Shown: piece after piece, positions 1 through 8,323 of the stretch
How positions within the stretch are numbered: position 1 is the stretch's first letter
Layout of the letters: the number at the start of each line of letters is the position of its first letter
Assembly: GCF_005281835.1 (NCBI RefSeq)
Contig: NZ_RZIS01000004.1
Span: 186,001 to 250,000 of the forward strand
Source: Vibrio profundi
GTDB lineage: Bacteria; Pseudomonadota; Gammaproteobacteria; Enterobacterales; Vibrionaceae
Direction of reading: 5' to 3'
DNA: 64,000 nt
Translations under genes and position numbers: made by a program
Notes under the pieces: generated by a model
Told to the model about the DNA's origin: nothing
Databases searched by the model: none
The model's input: the letters and a program-made list of their open reading frames with translations, nothing else

Positions 1-31
1 AAAGTTTTCTAAAAACGTGCAAACAGCCAAG

Positions 32-350
32 CGTTGCAGTCTATGGCGATCGGACTTATCCTCCGGCCACATCCCCCCTTGGATCTTGTTTATGATTTTA
101 TTGTTGCTTCATTGCTTCTGTAGCAGCCTGTATTGGTTGGTAATTAATAATATTTAACTTTGTGCTGTATACAGGTAGGGGCGCACACTGGCTTATACAG
201 TGGGCTTTAATGGGGTTTATACTTTGTGCATGTTGGGTAATGGGGTTGGTATCTCATATAGGGCAAAAAGTAAAAACCAAATTAGTTGTAAAAGACTAAT
301 CGTTGCAGTCTATATGGGCTATACAGTTGTCCGGCACAGCCCCAGTTAGG
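32..350. repeat. Pair of imperfect ~50-bp direct repeats
   Basis: Copy one spans about 32-83 and copy two about 301-350. Both open with the identical 13-mer CGTTGCAGTCTAT and then share a CCGGC...ACA...CCCC segment. A second, weaker pair starts GGCGCAC at about 179 and 441. I infer they belong to the mobile element; their function is unknown. Confidence 0.5.
165..174. promoter_or_regulatory. Palindrome CTGTATACAG
   Basis: Perfect 10-bp palindrome built from the same TGTAT/ATACA half-sites that recur at 351-517 and at 2403. Probably another member of that operator family. Confidence 0.35.
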
Positions 351-517
351 CATACATAACGTATTATTCACTAACTAATGATTTACATCGTATGTGGTGG
401 TTAGGTTATGATATACATCGTATATCATGCTGTTATTAGTGGCGCACTCTGTATATGGATGAGGTGGCTCTAACATACAGTGTATGTTTTTAACGAGGGT
501 TAGATTACGTTGTATAC
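351..517. promoter_or_regulatory. Cluster of ATACA-TGTAT palindromes (iterons or operators)
   Basis: At least five related inverted repeats sit in under 170 bp: 351-364, 383-394, 411-425, 472-488 and about 505-517. The 472-488 copy is a perfect 17-bp palindrome (AACATACA-G-TGTATGTT). A further copy lies at 2403-2418. Repetition of one palindromic sequence in a mobile element is typical of iterons bound by a replication initiator or operators bound by a repressor. Which applies is inference. Confidence 0.55.
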
Positions 518-521
518 TTTA

Positions 522-1799
522 TTAAGTACCAACCTTTATGCTAAGTCCTGTTCTATTATGTATTGCTGTTTCTAAATCTACAGGGTCTATTAATTCTTTG
601 GTATATATAGCGTCATGTAGCAACAAACAGTTATTTTTGTCCGTTAGAACGTCACGCATTGCAAGCAACGCTTTAACTTCATAATGATTGTATAACCACA
701 CCATGTACTTACTTTTAAAACCTGCACCTTTTTTACCTTTATGTTGCTCGAAAAACTGAAACTTCAAAGGAAATAGAATATTTGTTTCTGTATGTTCCTT
801 CTTCATTCCATCGTAATCCGAAACAAAGGACTTGTATAAAGGTGCATTCTTAATATCGTCTAGGCTATTGATACAACGGCCTGCACCAAATTTAGAGTTC
901 AAAGGTGAACCGAAACTAAGCATCTGAAAGGTTAACTTCACTTCTTTAATTGTACAGTGTGCCTGCTTTGCAACGTTGTCCCTATATGTCTTCGTATCCT
1001 GCGTGTATTGCTGCATGTGGGGATAAAGAGATTGGTTTTTGGTTAGACCTAAAATGATACTGTGTGCGGCCGCATTCATGTCGAACTCGTTGTAGTCCTT
1101 CAATATCGCCTGACGTACTTCTTTCTTAGCGTTCTGTAATCCGTACTGTGTGAAAGTATAAAGTCGGTCTGTTTTATCTGAATCAGACCTATAGTACTGA
1201 GGAACTGAACCGCCTAATTGATTGCTTAGTTCGATAAAGATAAACAACCAGATAGCATGTATAGGCTCCAATATTCCAGATAGAAGTAAATCATTCATCG
1301 CTTGATGATTGGGTTCAATATGCGTGACTTCTACGTATTCCGTAGGTTTAGGCGGTGTAAACTTATACCTTCCTGTAAAGTTATAATCACTAGACAGGCT
1401 TAATGCCTTTTTTAGTTTTCCCTCGAACCAACCGGATAACCTCCAAGCATTTGCAGTACCAGTACTACCTTGATGAACTTGATCGAAGAAATTCAGTCTG
1501 TCATTCCAGAAAGTGAAACCCTTCTTACCTAGTACTTTAGGGATCAATTTATCCAGTTCATCGGTCTTGCCAAGATAGAAGCAACCGTCCATAGATGTAT
1601 GGTTTCGCTGGAAGCAAATACATTCACTGATCAATCGTGCAAAGGTCTGTCTGTGCTTATTGTTGTACTTATTGACAGTCTTAGTGCTTAGTTCTTTGGT
1701 CTTTGATTCATGAAGGTCTGTTAGGTTTAACTTTGTTACTACTTCATCAAGTAAGTAGTTGGTCATAAGGTTAGTCATTGAAAGGTCAAGGCTATTCAT
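522..1799 (-). CDS. Family A / T7-RNAP-like single-subunit polymerase homologue of an integrated element
   Basis: Encodes 425 aa from the ATG at 1799, chosen because GGAGGT lies 7 bases upstream; an in-frame ATG at 1832 has no such site. The C-terminal half carries three motifs in the order and spacing of family A DNA polymerases and T7-like RNA polymerases. Motif A is FDMNAAAHS (Asp240). Motif B is K288 followed eight residues later by Phe296-Gly-Ser, the K-x7-Y/F-G pattern. Motif C is LLLHDAIYT (His395-Asp396). The Glu five residues after the motif A Asp in DNA polymerases is Ala here, as in RNA polymerases where it is small. The N-terminal 200 residues show no exonuclease motif I recognise. 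At 425 aa it is half the size of T7 RNA polymerase. Its neighbours are a 57-aa protein and a serine recombinase, so a role in element replication or transcription is inferred. Family call rests on motifs only. Confidence 0.6.
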   Translation of the reverse strand: MNSLDLSMTNLMTNYLLDEVVTKLNLTDLHESKTKELSTKTVNKYNNKHRQTFARLISECICFQRNHTSMDGCFYLGKTDELDKLIPKVLGKKGFTFWNDRLNFFDQVHQGSTGTANAWRLSGWFEGKLKKALSLSSDYNFTGRYKFTPPKPTEYVEVTHIEPNHQAMNDLLLSGILEPIHAIWLFIFIELSNQLGGSVPQYYRSDSDKTDRLYTFTQYGLQNAKKEVRQAILKDYNEFDMNAAAHSIILGLTKNQSLYPHMQQYTQDTKTYRDNVAKQAHCTIKEVKLTFQMLSFGSPLNSKFGAGRCINSLDDIKNAPLYKSFVSDYDGMKKEHTETNILFPLKFQFFEQHKGKKGAGFKSKYMVWLYNHYEVKALLAMRDVLTDKNNCLLLHDAIYTKELIDPVDLETAIHNRTGLSIKVGT

Positions 1800-1824
1800 T
1801 AAATGTACCTCCAAGCAGTCAGCG

Positions 1825-1852
1825 CACGCCAAAGGCTTGGCTTCCCTGCGTG
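1825..1852 (-). other. Leader hairpin upstream of the polymerase-like gene
   Basis: Read on the minus strand, CACGC...GCGTG encloses GCCAA-GCCT-TTGGC. The structure ends about 25 bases before the start codon. The surrounding 1800-1976 region is visibly richer in G+C than the rest of the element and carries no gene that I can support. It may be a regulatory leader. Confidence 0.35.
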
Positions 1853-1976
1853 TAAGCCATGGTAAGCACTGGTTGCTACGGGGAACACCCGTCCGCTTCG
1901 CTGTCGCAACAATAGTAAAGAACTATCTACCATATAGAAGGGTAAAAAGTCCTGTAGCCCTTGTCCTGTATGGGAT

Positions 1977-2150
1977 TTAAGATTTTTTGTTTTTAGGTTT
2001 CGTATCATAATATGCCCCTTGGCTTTCTTCGTTGGCTTCTGCCGTTTTCATTGCTTCGCGTACTAGATCACGTATATAACGCTTATCTGAATAGTTACCT
2101 CTATTTTTATGGATAAAATCCATCTCTTTTCTACTGAATTCAATATTCAT
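1977..2150 (-). CDS. Small basic protein, possibly ribbon-helix-helix
   Basis: A 57-aa frame starting MNIEFSRKEMDFIHKNRG, with AGGGA seven bases before the ATG. It is short but has a good ribosome site and charged, helix-like composition. The run YSDKRYIRDLVREAM resembles the helix of ribbon-helix-helix DNA-binding proteins, and the tail is lysine-rich (KPKNKKS). It lies just upstream of the polymerase-like gene in the same direction, so the two may be co-transcribed. It is a candidate for the protein that binds the ATACA/TGTAT palindromes. Function is not established; homology unknown to me. Confidence 0.5.
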   Translation of the reverse strand: MNIEFSRKEMDFIHKNRGNYSDKRYIRDLVREAMKTAEANEESQGAYYDTKPKNKKS

Positions 2151-2434
2151 TGGTATGTCCCTGCCTTAAACTCTGTCTTCCATAGGTAAAACGGTAATAA
2201 TCGGGGGAATATGTTTATTAGAAAATACCACCTATTGTTTAATAGCAATTGCTGTTCCACCAAGTGAATTTATTTAAGTTGAAAGTCAATTGGTTCTCTT
2301 TCATTTCTTATTAGTTCTTTATTATTGTATTTACTAATGTTATGACACGTTTATTTTGATTGACTGAAAAATAAATTAACGTATTGGTTTAGGGGTGGTT
2401 AGATATACACTGTATGTTATTAAATGGCACAAAA
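2151..2434. other. AT-rich gap with one isolated palindrome
   Basis: No gene seen. Contains a small hairpin (CTATT-GTTT-AATAG near 2232), a self-complementary AGCAATTGCT, and at 2403-2418 a copy of the palindrome family found at 351-517. It should include the promoter of the leftward 57-aa and polymerase-like genes. Confidence 0.4.
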
Positions 2435-2454
2435 AAACCACCATATGGTGGTTT
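2435..2454 (-). terminator. Intrinsic terminator of the 109-aa membrane protein gene
   Basis: Perfect hairpin AAACCACC-ATAT-GGTGGTTT followed on the minus strand by a seven-base T run. It lies 33 bases beyond the stop codon at 2488. Confidence 0.8.
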
Positions 2455-2487
2455 CTAAAATTGTATTATACCAATAACTTCATTGTG

Positions 2488-2817
2488 CTAATCTAATACG
2501 GGCTCTATACGCTCATTACTTTTAGATATGCTTTGTTGAAGACTGTCTTCAACTGTAGTTCTAGGTTCTTCCTTTCTTGTATTCTTTGCTGTTTCGATAG
2601 CGCAATATGCCATCCCTAGGAATAGTACTTTCATTAAATAAAACACAACGCCCAGTAGTATCGAACCTGCTGCAATATACAGGTTTAAGGTCGTTTGTTT
2701 ATCATATGCATTCAAACAAAATATTCCGATGAATAAAAGAATTGCTATATTTGATAAGAGGTTGATGATGTCAACAGCATCATGGAACTTCTCAACTTTT
2801 CCTTTTATATCTTTCAT
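2488..2817 (-). CDS. Small two-helix membrane protein of the element
   Basis: Encodes 109 aa; AAGG precedes the ATG by six bases. Residues 19-38 (INLLSNIAILLFIGIFCL) and about 47-70 (LYIAAGSILLGVVFYLMKV) are strongly hydrophobic, giving two predicted membrane helices with a charged N-terminus and a hydrophilic tail of about 35 residues rich in Glu, Arg and Ser. I do not recognise the family. It sits between the serine recombinase and the polymerase-like gene, with its own terminator, so it is cargo of the element. A holin-like or immunity role is possible but has no direct support. Confidence 0.6.
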   Translation of the reverse strand: MKDIKGKVEKFHDAVDIINLLSNIAILLFIGIFCLNAYDKQTTLNLYIAAGSILLGVVFYLMKVLFLGMAYCAIETAKNTRKEEPRTTVEDSLQQSISKSNERIEPVLD

Positions 2818-2957
2818 TTTTTACCTTCGTTTAACTATCGTATGATTAACGGATTGAGTTAATTGTACGAAGTTCCATAAAATGAATCAAACCTCATTTT
2901 ATAACTGTTGGGGCGTTTGGTAGCATGATATGAGGTTAGTTTCTTTTGAGCATTGTT

Positions 2958-4469
2958 TTAACCAATCATGTGGCTATCAATAGCAATACTATGATTAAGG
3001 TAAACTAGCCTAAACTCTTGACGATCATGCTTGTATTTGTTGAATGATAGTTTTGCGTAAGGGAGGAACGGGTTTTCAGAACCGTTACCATCGAGACCTT
3101 TTACAAACACTTCTATCTTGTCTATTAAAAACATTAGAGTTTTGTTCGCTTTCAATCGAGTCTCATTATCCGCAGACAATAACGTTTCTACGGCGAAAGA
3201 GTAACGTTCATGAACAGTTTGAAGCCCAAGCAAGTCGCGTTCTAACTGCTCTATTTGAACTACGATATTCTGTCGTCTTTCAAATGTTCGATGGTCAAAT
3301 CGCTTATCTAGGGCATTGTCCATTATTGAAACGGCTTCGCGTAGTTCCGTTATTCTCGCTTCTAGCAAGGGCTTATTTTCCTGAGTTTCCTCATGCATGA
3401 ATGACCAATCAAGGTCTTTTAGGAACGTTAGAACAACAGGGTCAAATGTCTTAGCCGCTAATGACTTTTTGGTGTTACACCGTTCAGCACTCGTACAGTA
3501 GTAACTGTACGAACCCGATTGGCTTTTGCTTCGCGTAAGGCTTCCACTGCAATAGCCACATTTTAGCAAGCCGTTAAAAAGGTTCGGGTAATCATCAGAT
3601 TGCTTGCCTTTGCGTTTCCGCTTCATTGATTGAATGATCTCAAACTGGTCTTTAGTAATAAGAGCAGGAAATGCATTTTCGATCTGTACATTGTTGCGTT
3701 TGCTGTCGAATCTGCCGTATATCGCATGATTGTTGAACAATTTCTTTAGGTGGTCACTTGTCCAAACTTGAGGCTTTGTAGGTTTTTTCAGTTTGGTATA
3801 AAAGGGTGTTTTGGCTTCGTTAAGACGTTTGACTATAAGAGATCTACCTACACCATTTAGATAGTCGTTAAGTATTCCTTTGGCTATAGGGGCAAAGTCA
3901 TTGAAATCGTAGCGCATGTGATTTTCATTAAACGTTATCCAGAAAGGATAAGACGTCATTTTTACGGCTTGACCTCTGGCTAGGAAATCATACTTTTCCA
4001 ACCAAGTGTCTTTGAGTCGGCTTGATTTTTTTTCACTCTCTTCGTTGGATGTTCCAAATCCAATACTAGCGGTAATTATAGGAAATATTGATTTCTGGGT
4101 TTCGAATTTCTCGACTCCTTTGATACAAGTCCAAATGGAAACACCTTTGGCCAAGATACCCGTGAAGTAGTGCATGGCTTGAAAGGGTTCTTGTCTACTA
4201 AAGCGATCAAGACTGTACATCAAAAGCACTGTACCTGGCTTGTATGTGTCGTTCTGAATGTCTTCGTAGATTTCACGCAATGCACCTCCGTCAGCCATGT
4301 GCTCGCCCTTGTAAGCGGATTTACCAGCATCAAAGTATTCGTTCAACACATTCCCACTATGAGCCTTTATGGTATTGTTAATGGCTGATTGCTGGATGTT
4401 TCTACCCAACTTGCCATCGTTTAACTGTGTTTTGCTTGAAACACGTCCATAAACTATAAAGTCGGTCAT
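2958..4469 (-). CDS. Large serine recombinase (integrase of the element)
   Basis: Encodes 503 aa. The N-terminal resolvase domain shows YGRVSSKTQ with the catalytic Ser at 11 (or 12) and Arg9, and the LDRFSR motif near residue 90. A recombinase domain follows (about 185-290), then a zinc-ribbon with CGYC...CTSAERC near 305-335, then a coiled-coil region around 365-425 (ITELREAV, VVQIEQLERDL). This order is the large serine integrase architecture used by phages and integrative elements for one-directional integration through a Ser-DNA link. The gene ends the element next to topB, as expected for an integrase close to its attachment site. Start ATG at 4469 has only a weak ribosome site and overlaps the stop of an upstream open frame. 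Confidence 0.92.
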   Translation of the reverse strand: MTDFIVYGRVSSKTQLNDGKLGRNIQQSAINNTIKAHSGNVLNEYFDAGKSAYKGEHMADGGALREIYEDIQNDTYKPGTVLLMYSLDRFSRQEPFQAMHYFTGILAKGVSIWTCIKGVEKFETQKSIFPIITASIGFGTSNEESEKKSSRLKDTWLEKYDFLARGQAVKMTSYPFWITFNENHMRYDFNDFAPIAKGILNDYLNGVGRSLIVKRLNEAKTPFYTKLKKPTKPQVWTSDHLKKLFNNHAIYGRFDSKRNNVQIENAFPALITKDQFEIIQSMKRKRKGKQSDDYPNLFNGLLKCGYCSGSLTRSKSQSGSYSYYCTSAERCNTKKSLAAKTFDPVVLTFLKDLDWSFMHEETQENKPLLEARITELREAVSIMDNALDKRFDHRTFERRQNIVVQIEQLERDLLGLQTVHERYSFAVETLLSADNETRLKANKTLMFLIDKIEVFVKGLDGNGSENPFLPYAKLSFNKYKHDRQEFRLVYLNHSIAIDSHMIG

Positions 4470-4614
4470 ATAGGTATCATTCCATCTAGATAATCAATAA
4501 AATCAGTGTCTAAGTAACCTAATTCATCTGCATTATTTTTACCGTGATCCGTGTTGTGTAACAGGGGTGACGTTTGATAATGTGGCTCTAATTGTTTGTA
4601 GTATCTGGAAAAAC
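4470..4614. other. Junction between recombinase gene and topB (probable attachment-site region)
   Basis: The 145 bases between the divergent recombinase and topB genes should contain the right end of the element and the topB promoter. Large serine integrases usually recombine beside their own gene. The other end is outside the window, so the exact crossover sequence cannot be read. Confidence 0.4.
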
Positions 4615-6567
4615 ATGACTCGTCTGATTATTGCTGAAAAACCGAGCCTAGGGCGCGCGATAGCGGCTGCTTTACCAAATCCGCAAAAAAAGGACCAAGG
4701 GTTCATACGATGTGGAAATGGTGACGTCGTTACTTGGTGTATTGGTCATTTGTTAGAGCAAGTTGAACCAGATGCTTACGACGACCGTTATAAAAAATGG
4801 AACTTAATGGATTTACCCATTGTTCCAGAACAGTGGCAGCTAAAGCCTCGAAAAACTTCCAGTAAACAGCTCACCGTAATTCGAAAGCTACTTAAAGAAG
4901 CCACACAGATAGTGCATGCCGGAGACCCTGACAGGGAAGGGCAACTGCTTGTGGATGAAGTGATCGATTACTGCAAGGTTTCGAAAACAAAGAAAGAGTC
5001 GATGGAGCGACTGCTAATTAGTGACTTGAACTTACCTGCGGTAAAACGGGCATTTAAGCAAATGCGTAGTAACCGTGATTTCATTCCTTTGTCTATTTCG
5101 GCTTTAGCACGTTCCCGTGCTGACTGGCTGTACGGAATGAATATGACACGTGCGTATACTTTACTAGGGCAAAAAGCAGGTTATCAAGGTGTGTTGTCCG
5201 TTGGACGAGTACAAACTCCGGTTCTAGGATTGGTTGTCCGAAGAGATGAAGAAATAGAAAACTTCGTTCCTAAAGACTACTTTACTTTGCATGCTCTAAT
5301 TCCTTACCAAAACGGAGCTCAGAGCTTTGATATTCGGGCAAGGTGGAAGCCAAGTGAAGCATGCAAACCTTGGCAAGATGAAGAAGGGCGGGTGCTTAAC
5401 CGGAAGCTGGTAGAAAACGTTGCATGTCGTATTGCAAACCAACCAGCAAAGGTGACTGAATCAGAGCAAAAACAAACGAAGCAATCGGCGCCGCTACCTT
5501 ATTCACTTTCAGCACTTCAGATTGATGCGGCTAAGCGATTTGGAATGAGTGCGCAACAAGTACTGGATACCTGCCAGTCGCTGTATGAAAAACACAAGTT
5601 GATCACTTACCCTCGTTCAGATAGCCGTTATTTGCCAAAAGATCATTACAATCAGCGTGAATCTGTCGTTGACGCAATTTCGAATAACGCCAACGAATTA
5701 CAAAGTGGAGCTCAAGGCGCGGACTTATCTCTCAAATCTAAAGCGTGGAACGACAGCAAAGTCGATGCGCACCATGCGATCATCCCAACGCCCAAAAAAG
5801 CGTCGGTCAATGCACTGTCTGCCAATGAAATGAAAATATACCAGCAAATAGCACGACAATATTTGATGCAGTTTTACCCACCTGCAGTTTATGCTGATGC
5901 GAAGCTGGTGTTTGATATCGCTGGTGGCGAATTTATTGCTAAAGGGCGTCAGCTGCTTAGCCCTGGCTGGAAAGCGCTAATGGGGAAAGTCGAGGAAGAG
6001 GACAAAGGTGTGGACAGCGTTCCTCCACTAGAAAAAGGCACAGTGCTGACCTGCCGCGAAGGGGAAATCAAAGATAAAAAGACCGAGCCGCCAAAACATT
6101 TTACTGAGGCGACACTTTTACAAGCCATGACGGGTATCGCTCGCTTTGTAGCGGATAAAGAGTTGAAAAAGATTCTTAAAGAAACGGATGGACTAGGTAC
6201 TGAAGCGACTCGTGCTGGGATACTTGATACGTTATTCAAGCGCCAGTTATTAACTCGGCAAGGGAAAAGTATTCTAAGTAGCCCTGCGGGACGAGGGTTG
6301 ATTCATGCTTTGCCTAGCGATTCGACTTACCCAGATATGACAGCACATTGGGAGCATCAGCTACAAGGAATGGCTGAAAGAAATCAGGCTTATCAACCTT
6401 TTATGCACGCCTTAGAAACGAAAGTGGACGGGCTAATGGCTCAAATAAAATCGAGTGATGTACCTGAGTCATTAAGGCATTTACCCAAAGTAGAACGACC
6501 AAGTTTCAAACGTAGAAAAGGTGGGCCTCGTAAGAAAGCTGCAGCGAAAAAGAGTGCGAAAAGCTAA
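4615..6567 (+). CDS. topB: DNA topoisomerase III
   Basis: Type IA topoisomerase that cuts one strand to decatenate and unlink DNA. The 650-aa product (family about 650) starts at the ATG at 4615, MTRLIIAEKPSLGRAI, as in known TopB; a frame open from 4567 adds 16 unrelated residues. The Toprim domain has EKPSLG and the DPDREGQ metal motif near residue 104. The active-site Tyr is in ITYPRSDSRYLP (about Tyr332). The C-terminus is Lys/Arg-rich, as in other TopB proteins. It stands alone, converging with the next gene and overlapping its stop by 4 bases. The integrated element lies directly upstream and could have replaced its native promoter. Confidence 0.96.
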   Translation: MTRLIIAEKPSLGRAIAAALPNPQKKDQGFIRCGNGDVVTWCIGHLLEQVEPDAYDDRYKKWNLMDLPIVPEQWQLKPRKTSSKQLTVIRKLLKEATQIVHAGDPDREGQLLVDEVIDYCKVSKTKKESMERLLISDLNLPAVKRAFKQMRSNRDFIPLSISALARSRADWLYGMNMTRAYTLLGQKAGYQGVLSVGRVQTPVLGLVVRRDEEIENFVPKDYFTLHALIPYQNGAQSFDIRARWKPSEACKPWQDEEGRVLNRKLVENVACRIANQPAKVTESEQKQTKQSAPLPYSLSALQIDAAKRFGMSAQQVLDTCQSLYEKHKLITYPRSDSRYLPKDHYNQRESVVDAISNNANELQSGAQGADLSLKSKAWNDSKVDAHHAIIPTPKKASVNALSANEMKIYQQIARQYLMQFYPPAVYADAKLVFDIAGGEFIAKGRQLLSPGWKALMGKVEEEDKGVDSVPPLEKGTVLTCREGEIKDKKTEPPKHFTEATLLQAMTGIARFVADKELKKILKETDGLGTEATRAGILDTLFKRQLLTRQGKSILSSPAGRGLIHALPSDSTYPDMTAHWEHQLQGMAERNQAYQPFMHALETKVDGLMAQIKSSDVPESLRHLPKVERPSFKRRKGGPRKKAAAKKSAKS

Positions 6568-7559
6568 CCTAACTTTCGACCACAGCGCTGGAATAGTTGT
6601 TTCCAGTAATCGACATGTTGAAAGGTTGCGAGCCTAAACGCTTTGTGGCTTTCCTCTAAAGGGAATACATACGGATGCAGCGTTGGTTGTGGTTTGAAGA
6701 TAGATAGTCTTGATGAAACTTGCTGATAATAACCATCGAGCTGTGCCATGTAAGGTTGAACTCTTGCAATGAATTGTTGTTCAAATACATTATTCAGGTG
6801 GCGAAATCGAGTGAGGTCACGCTGTTTCCCGCACAATATTTTATGGTCATAACGTTCTAGCTGTTCGGTTATTTGGGTTAACTGAAAAGCGGCATTCGCG
6901 AGGGAGTAACGTAGGTCCCCAAGGACAGGTTGCTTCTCTAATACTTCTTGAATCTTTACTACAGGTATTGTGGATAAAGGTGCTTCCAATGAATGTTCAA
7001 GGTAGCGGAGCGCGTCGGCAACGTCGTTCACTTGTGCACTTGCACCTTTGGGTAGCCATTGTCTTGAACGCAACTGCGTTTGCATGGCTTGGCTAGCAAA
7101 AATCAAATTCCATTGGTGCTTAGGAAATTGTGCAATCTTTTGCTGTTCGATGGACTCAAGCAATTTATACACATCAACATTTAGATCAGAGCTAGCGAGG
7201 CATTTGCCAATACCTTCAAGCAAGGCTACTTGATAATCATAGTTACGAAACTCGTCGGCGACTTTACCGAGCACCGAATTCTTCTCGGCAATTAAGTTAA
7301 ATAACCCACACTGACGAAGTTGGTAGCTGTCGAGAAGCCCAAGAGAAACGGAAGGAATAGTTAAAAACAGTTCGCGCTTACGAGGTAGGTTATCGAACTC
7401 AAACTCGCCGTTAAGAGGTTTTTCGTTTTGGACGCGAGCTACTCGGGTGAGGTAATCATCAAAAATGTCTGCTGGTGTTTCATCAGACCAACATCCTAGG
7501 GTGGAAATACTGAAGCAAACGACGAGCAGGCGCTTAAATACTGAGTTGAATATACGCAT
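6564..7559 (-). CDS. DUF3080-type lipoprotein
   Basis: Encodes 331 aa. A signal peptide with lipobox STLGC puts the lipidated Cys at 23, so the protein is expected to be membrane-anchored on the periplasmic side. The body is soluble and mostly helical, with four further Cys residues. Sequence features (LPRKREL, SVSLGLLDSYQLRQCGLFNLIAEKNS) match the gammaproteobacterial DUF3080 family as I recall it; its function is unknown. The stop codon overlaps that of topB in convergent orientation. Confidence 0.8.
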   Translation of the reverse strand: MRIFNSVFKRLLVVCFSISTLGCWSDETPADIFDDYLTRVARVQNEKPLNGEFEFDNLPRKRELFLTIPSVSLGLLDSYQLRQCGLFNLIAEKNSVLGKVADEFRNYDYQVALLEGIGKCLASSDLNVDVYKLLESIEQQKIAQFPKHQWNLIFASQAMQTQLRSRQWLPKGASAQVNDVADALRYLEHSLEAPLSTIPVVKIQEVLEKQPVLGDLRYSLANAAFQLTQITEQLERYDHKILCGKQRDLTRFRHLNNVFEQQFIARVQPYMAQLDGYYQQVSSRLSIFKPQPTLHPYVFPLEESHKAFRLATFQHVDYWKQLFQRCGRKLG

Positions 7560-7619
7560 AAGCTAATTGTAGTTTAAAGCTCTTACCAGTGTTCAATGCA
7601 CTGTGTTGGTACAGGGTAG

Positions 7620-8306
7620 TTACCAAGCTATTTCAGTACCATCGTAGTTGATAAATTTACCGCTTTCTTTTTGTGTCGCAGAGCTGATTACTTGCGATAA
7701 CCCCGCTGCGGAGGTTTGTGTATCAATCAATGCATTCGGCCCGCCCATTTCCGTTTGAACCCAACCAGGGTGCAGAGCTAATACCGTGAAGCCTTTCTCG
7801 GTTAAATCGTTACTTAAGCTTTTTACCACAGAGTTGAGGGCGGCTTTAGAAGAACGATATATGTAACCACCTCCAGACGTGTTTTCTGTCATGCTCCCAA
7901 CTTTTGACGATAAGCAGGCGACCTTTTTGATCGTACTCTCAGTGAATAAAGGAAGCATGGCTTCGACAAGTTTGAGGGGAGCGATGGTATTGATTTCGAA
8001 AACTTTGCGCCATTCCTCTACGTTAGTGTTTCCGAGCCCATAGCCTTTTGTCCCGTAATATCCCGCATTATTAATTAGGATATCAATGTTCTCGATTGTA
8101 GAAGCGAGTTCGTTAACGGCCGAATAATCGGTAACGTCGAGTAAGACACAGGTAAGATTTGGGTAATGATCAATAAGTGAGAGCAGATCTTGAGCATTAC
8201 TTTTGCGGCGATAGGTCGCAATAACAGTATCGCCGGTTTCTAGGTAGTGTTTGGTTAAGCTAAGCCCTATTCCGCGGTTAGCGCCGGTAATAAAAATAAT
8301 GCTCAT
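7620..8306 (-). CDS. Short-chain dehydrogenase/reductase
   Basis: Encodes 228 aa, the usual length of a classical SDR. The NAD(P) motif TGANRGIGL is at residues 7-15, NNAG near 85, and the catalytic Tyr-x3-Lys is in YRSSKAALN. SDRs of this C-factor/sniffer-like kind reduce carbonyls with NADPH; the substrate is not evident. A 45-aa membrane protein gene lies immediately upstream in the same direction, and a Fur-type operator precedes both, suggesting iron-controlled expression as one unit. Confidence 0.88.
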   Translation of the reverse strand: MSIIFITGANRGIGLSLTKHYLETGDTVIATYRRKSNAQDLLSLIDHYPNLTCVLLDVTDYSAVNELASTIENIDILINNAGYYGTKGYGLGNTNVEEWRKVFEINTIAPLKLVEAMLPLFTESTIKKVACLSSKVGSMTENTSGGGYIYRSSKAALNSVVKSLSNDLTEKGFTVLALHPGWVQTEMGGPNALIDTQTSAAGLSQVISSATQKESGKFINYDGTEIAW

Positions 8307-8323
8307 AATTTCACTCTTCGGAT

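Larger units (their letters stand above)
1..521. other. Non-coding, repeat-rich end of the integrated element
   Basis: No convincing reading frame is seen in either direction. The stretch carries two imperfect direct copies of a roughly 50-base unit (starting at 32 and 301, sharing CGTTGCAGTCTAT and a CCGGC-ACA-CCCC tail) and many ATACA/TGTAT half-sites arranged as palindromes. It lies 3' of the polymerase-like gene, which reads leftward. It may be a control or replication region of the element, or the promoter region of a gene to the left of the window; the sequence alone does not decide. Confidence 0.5.

Noticed and set aside
1..4469. Integron attC array or CRISPR array in the repeat-rich left end
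   Set aside because: Repeats are too few, of unequal spacing and lack attC core sites or uniform spacers.
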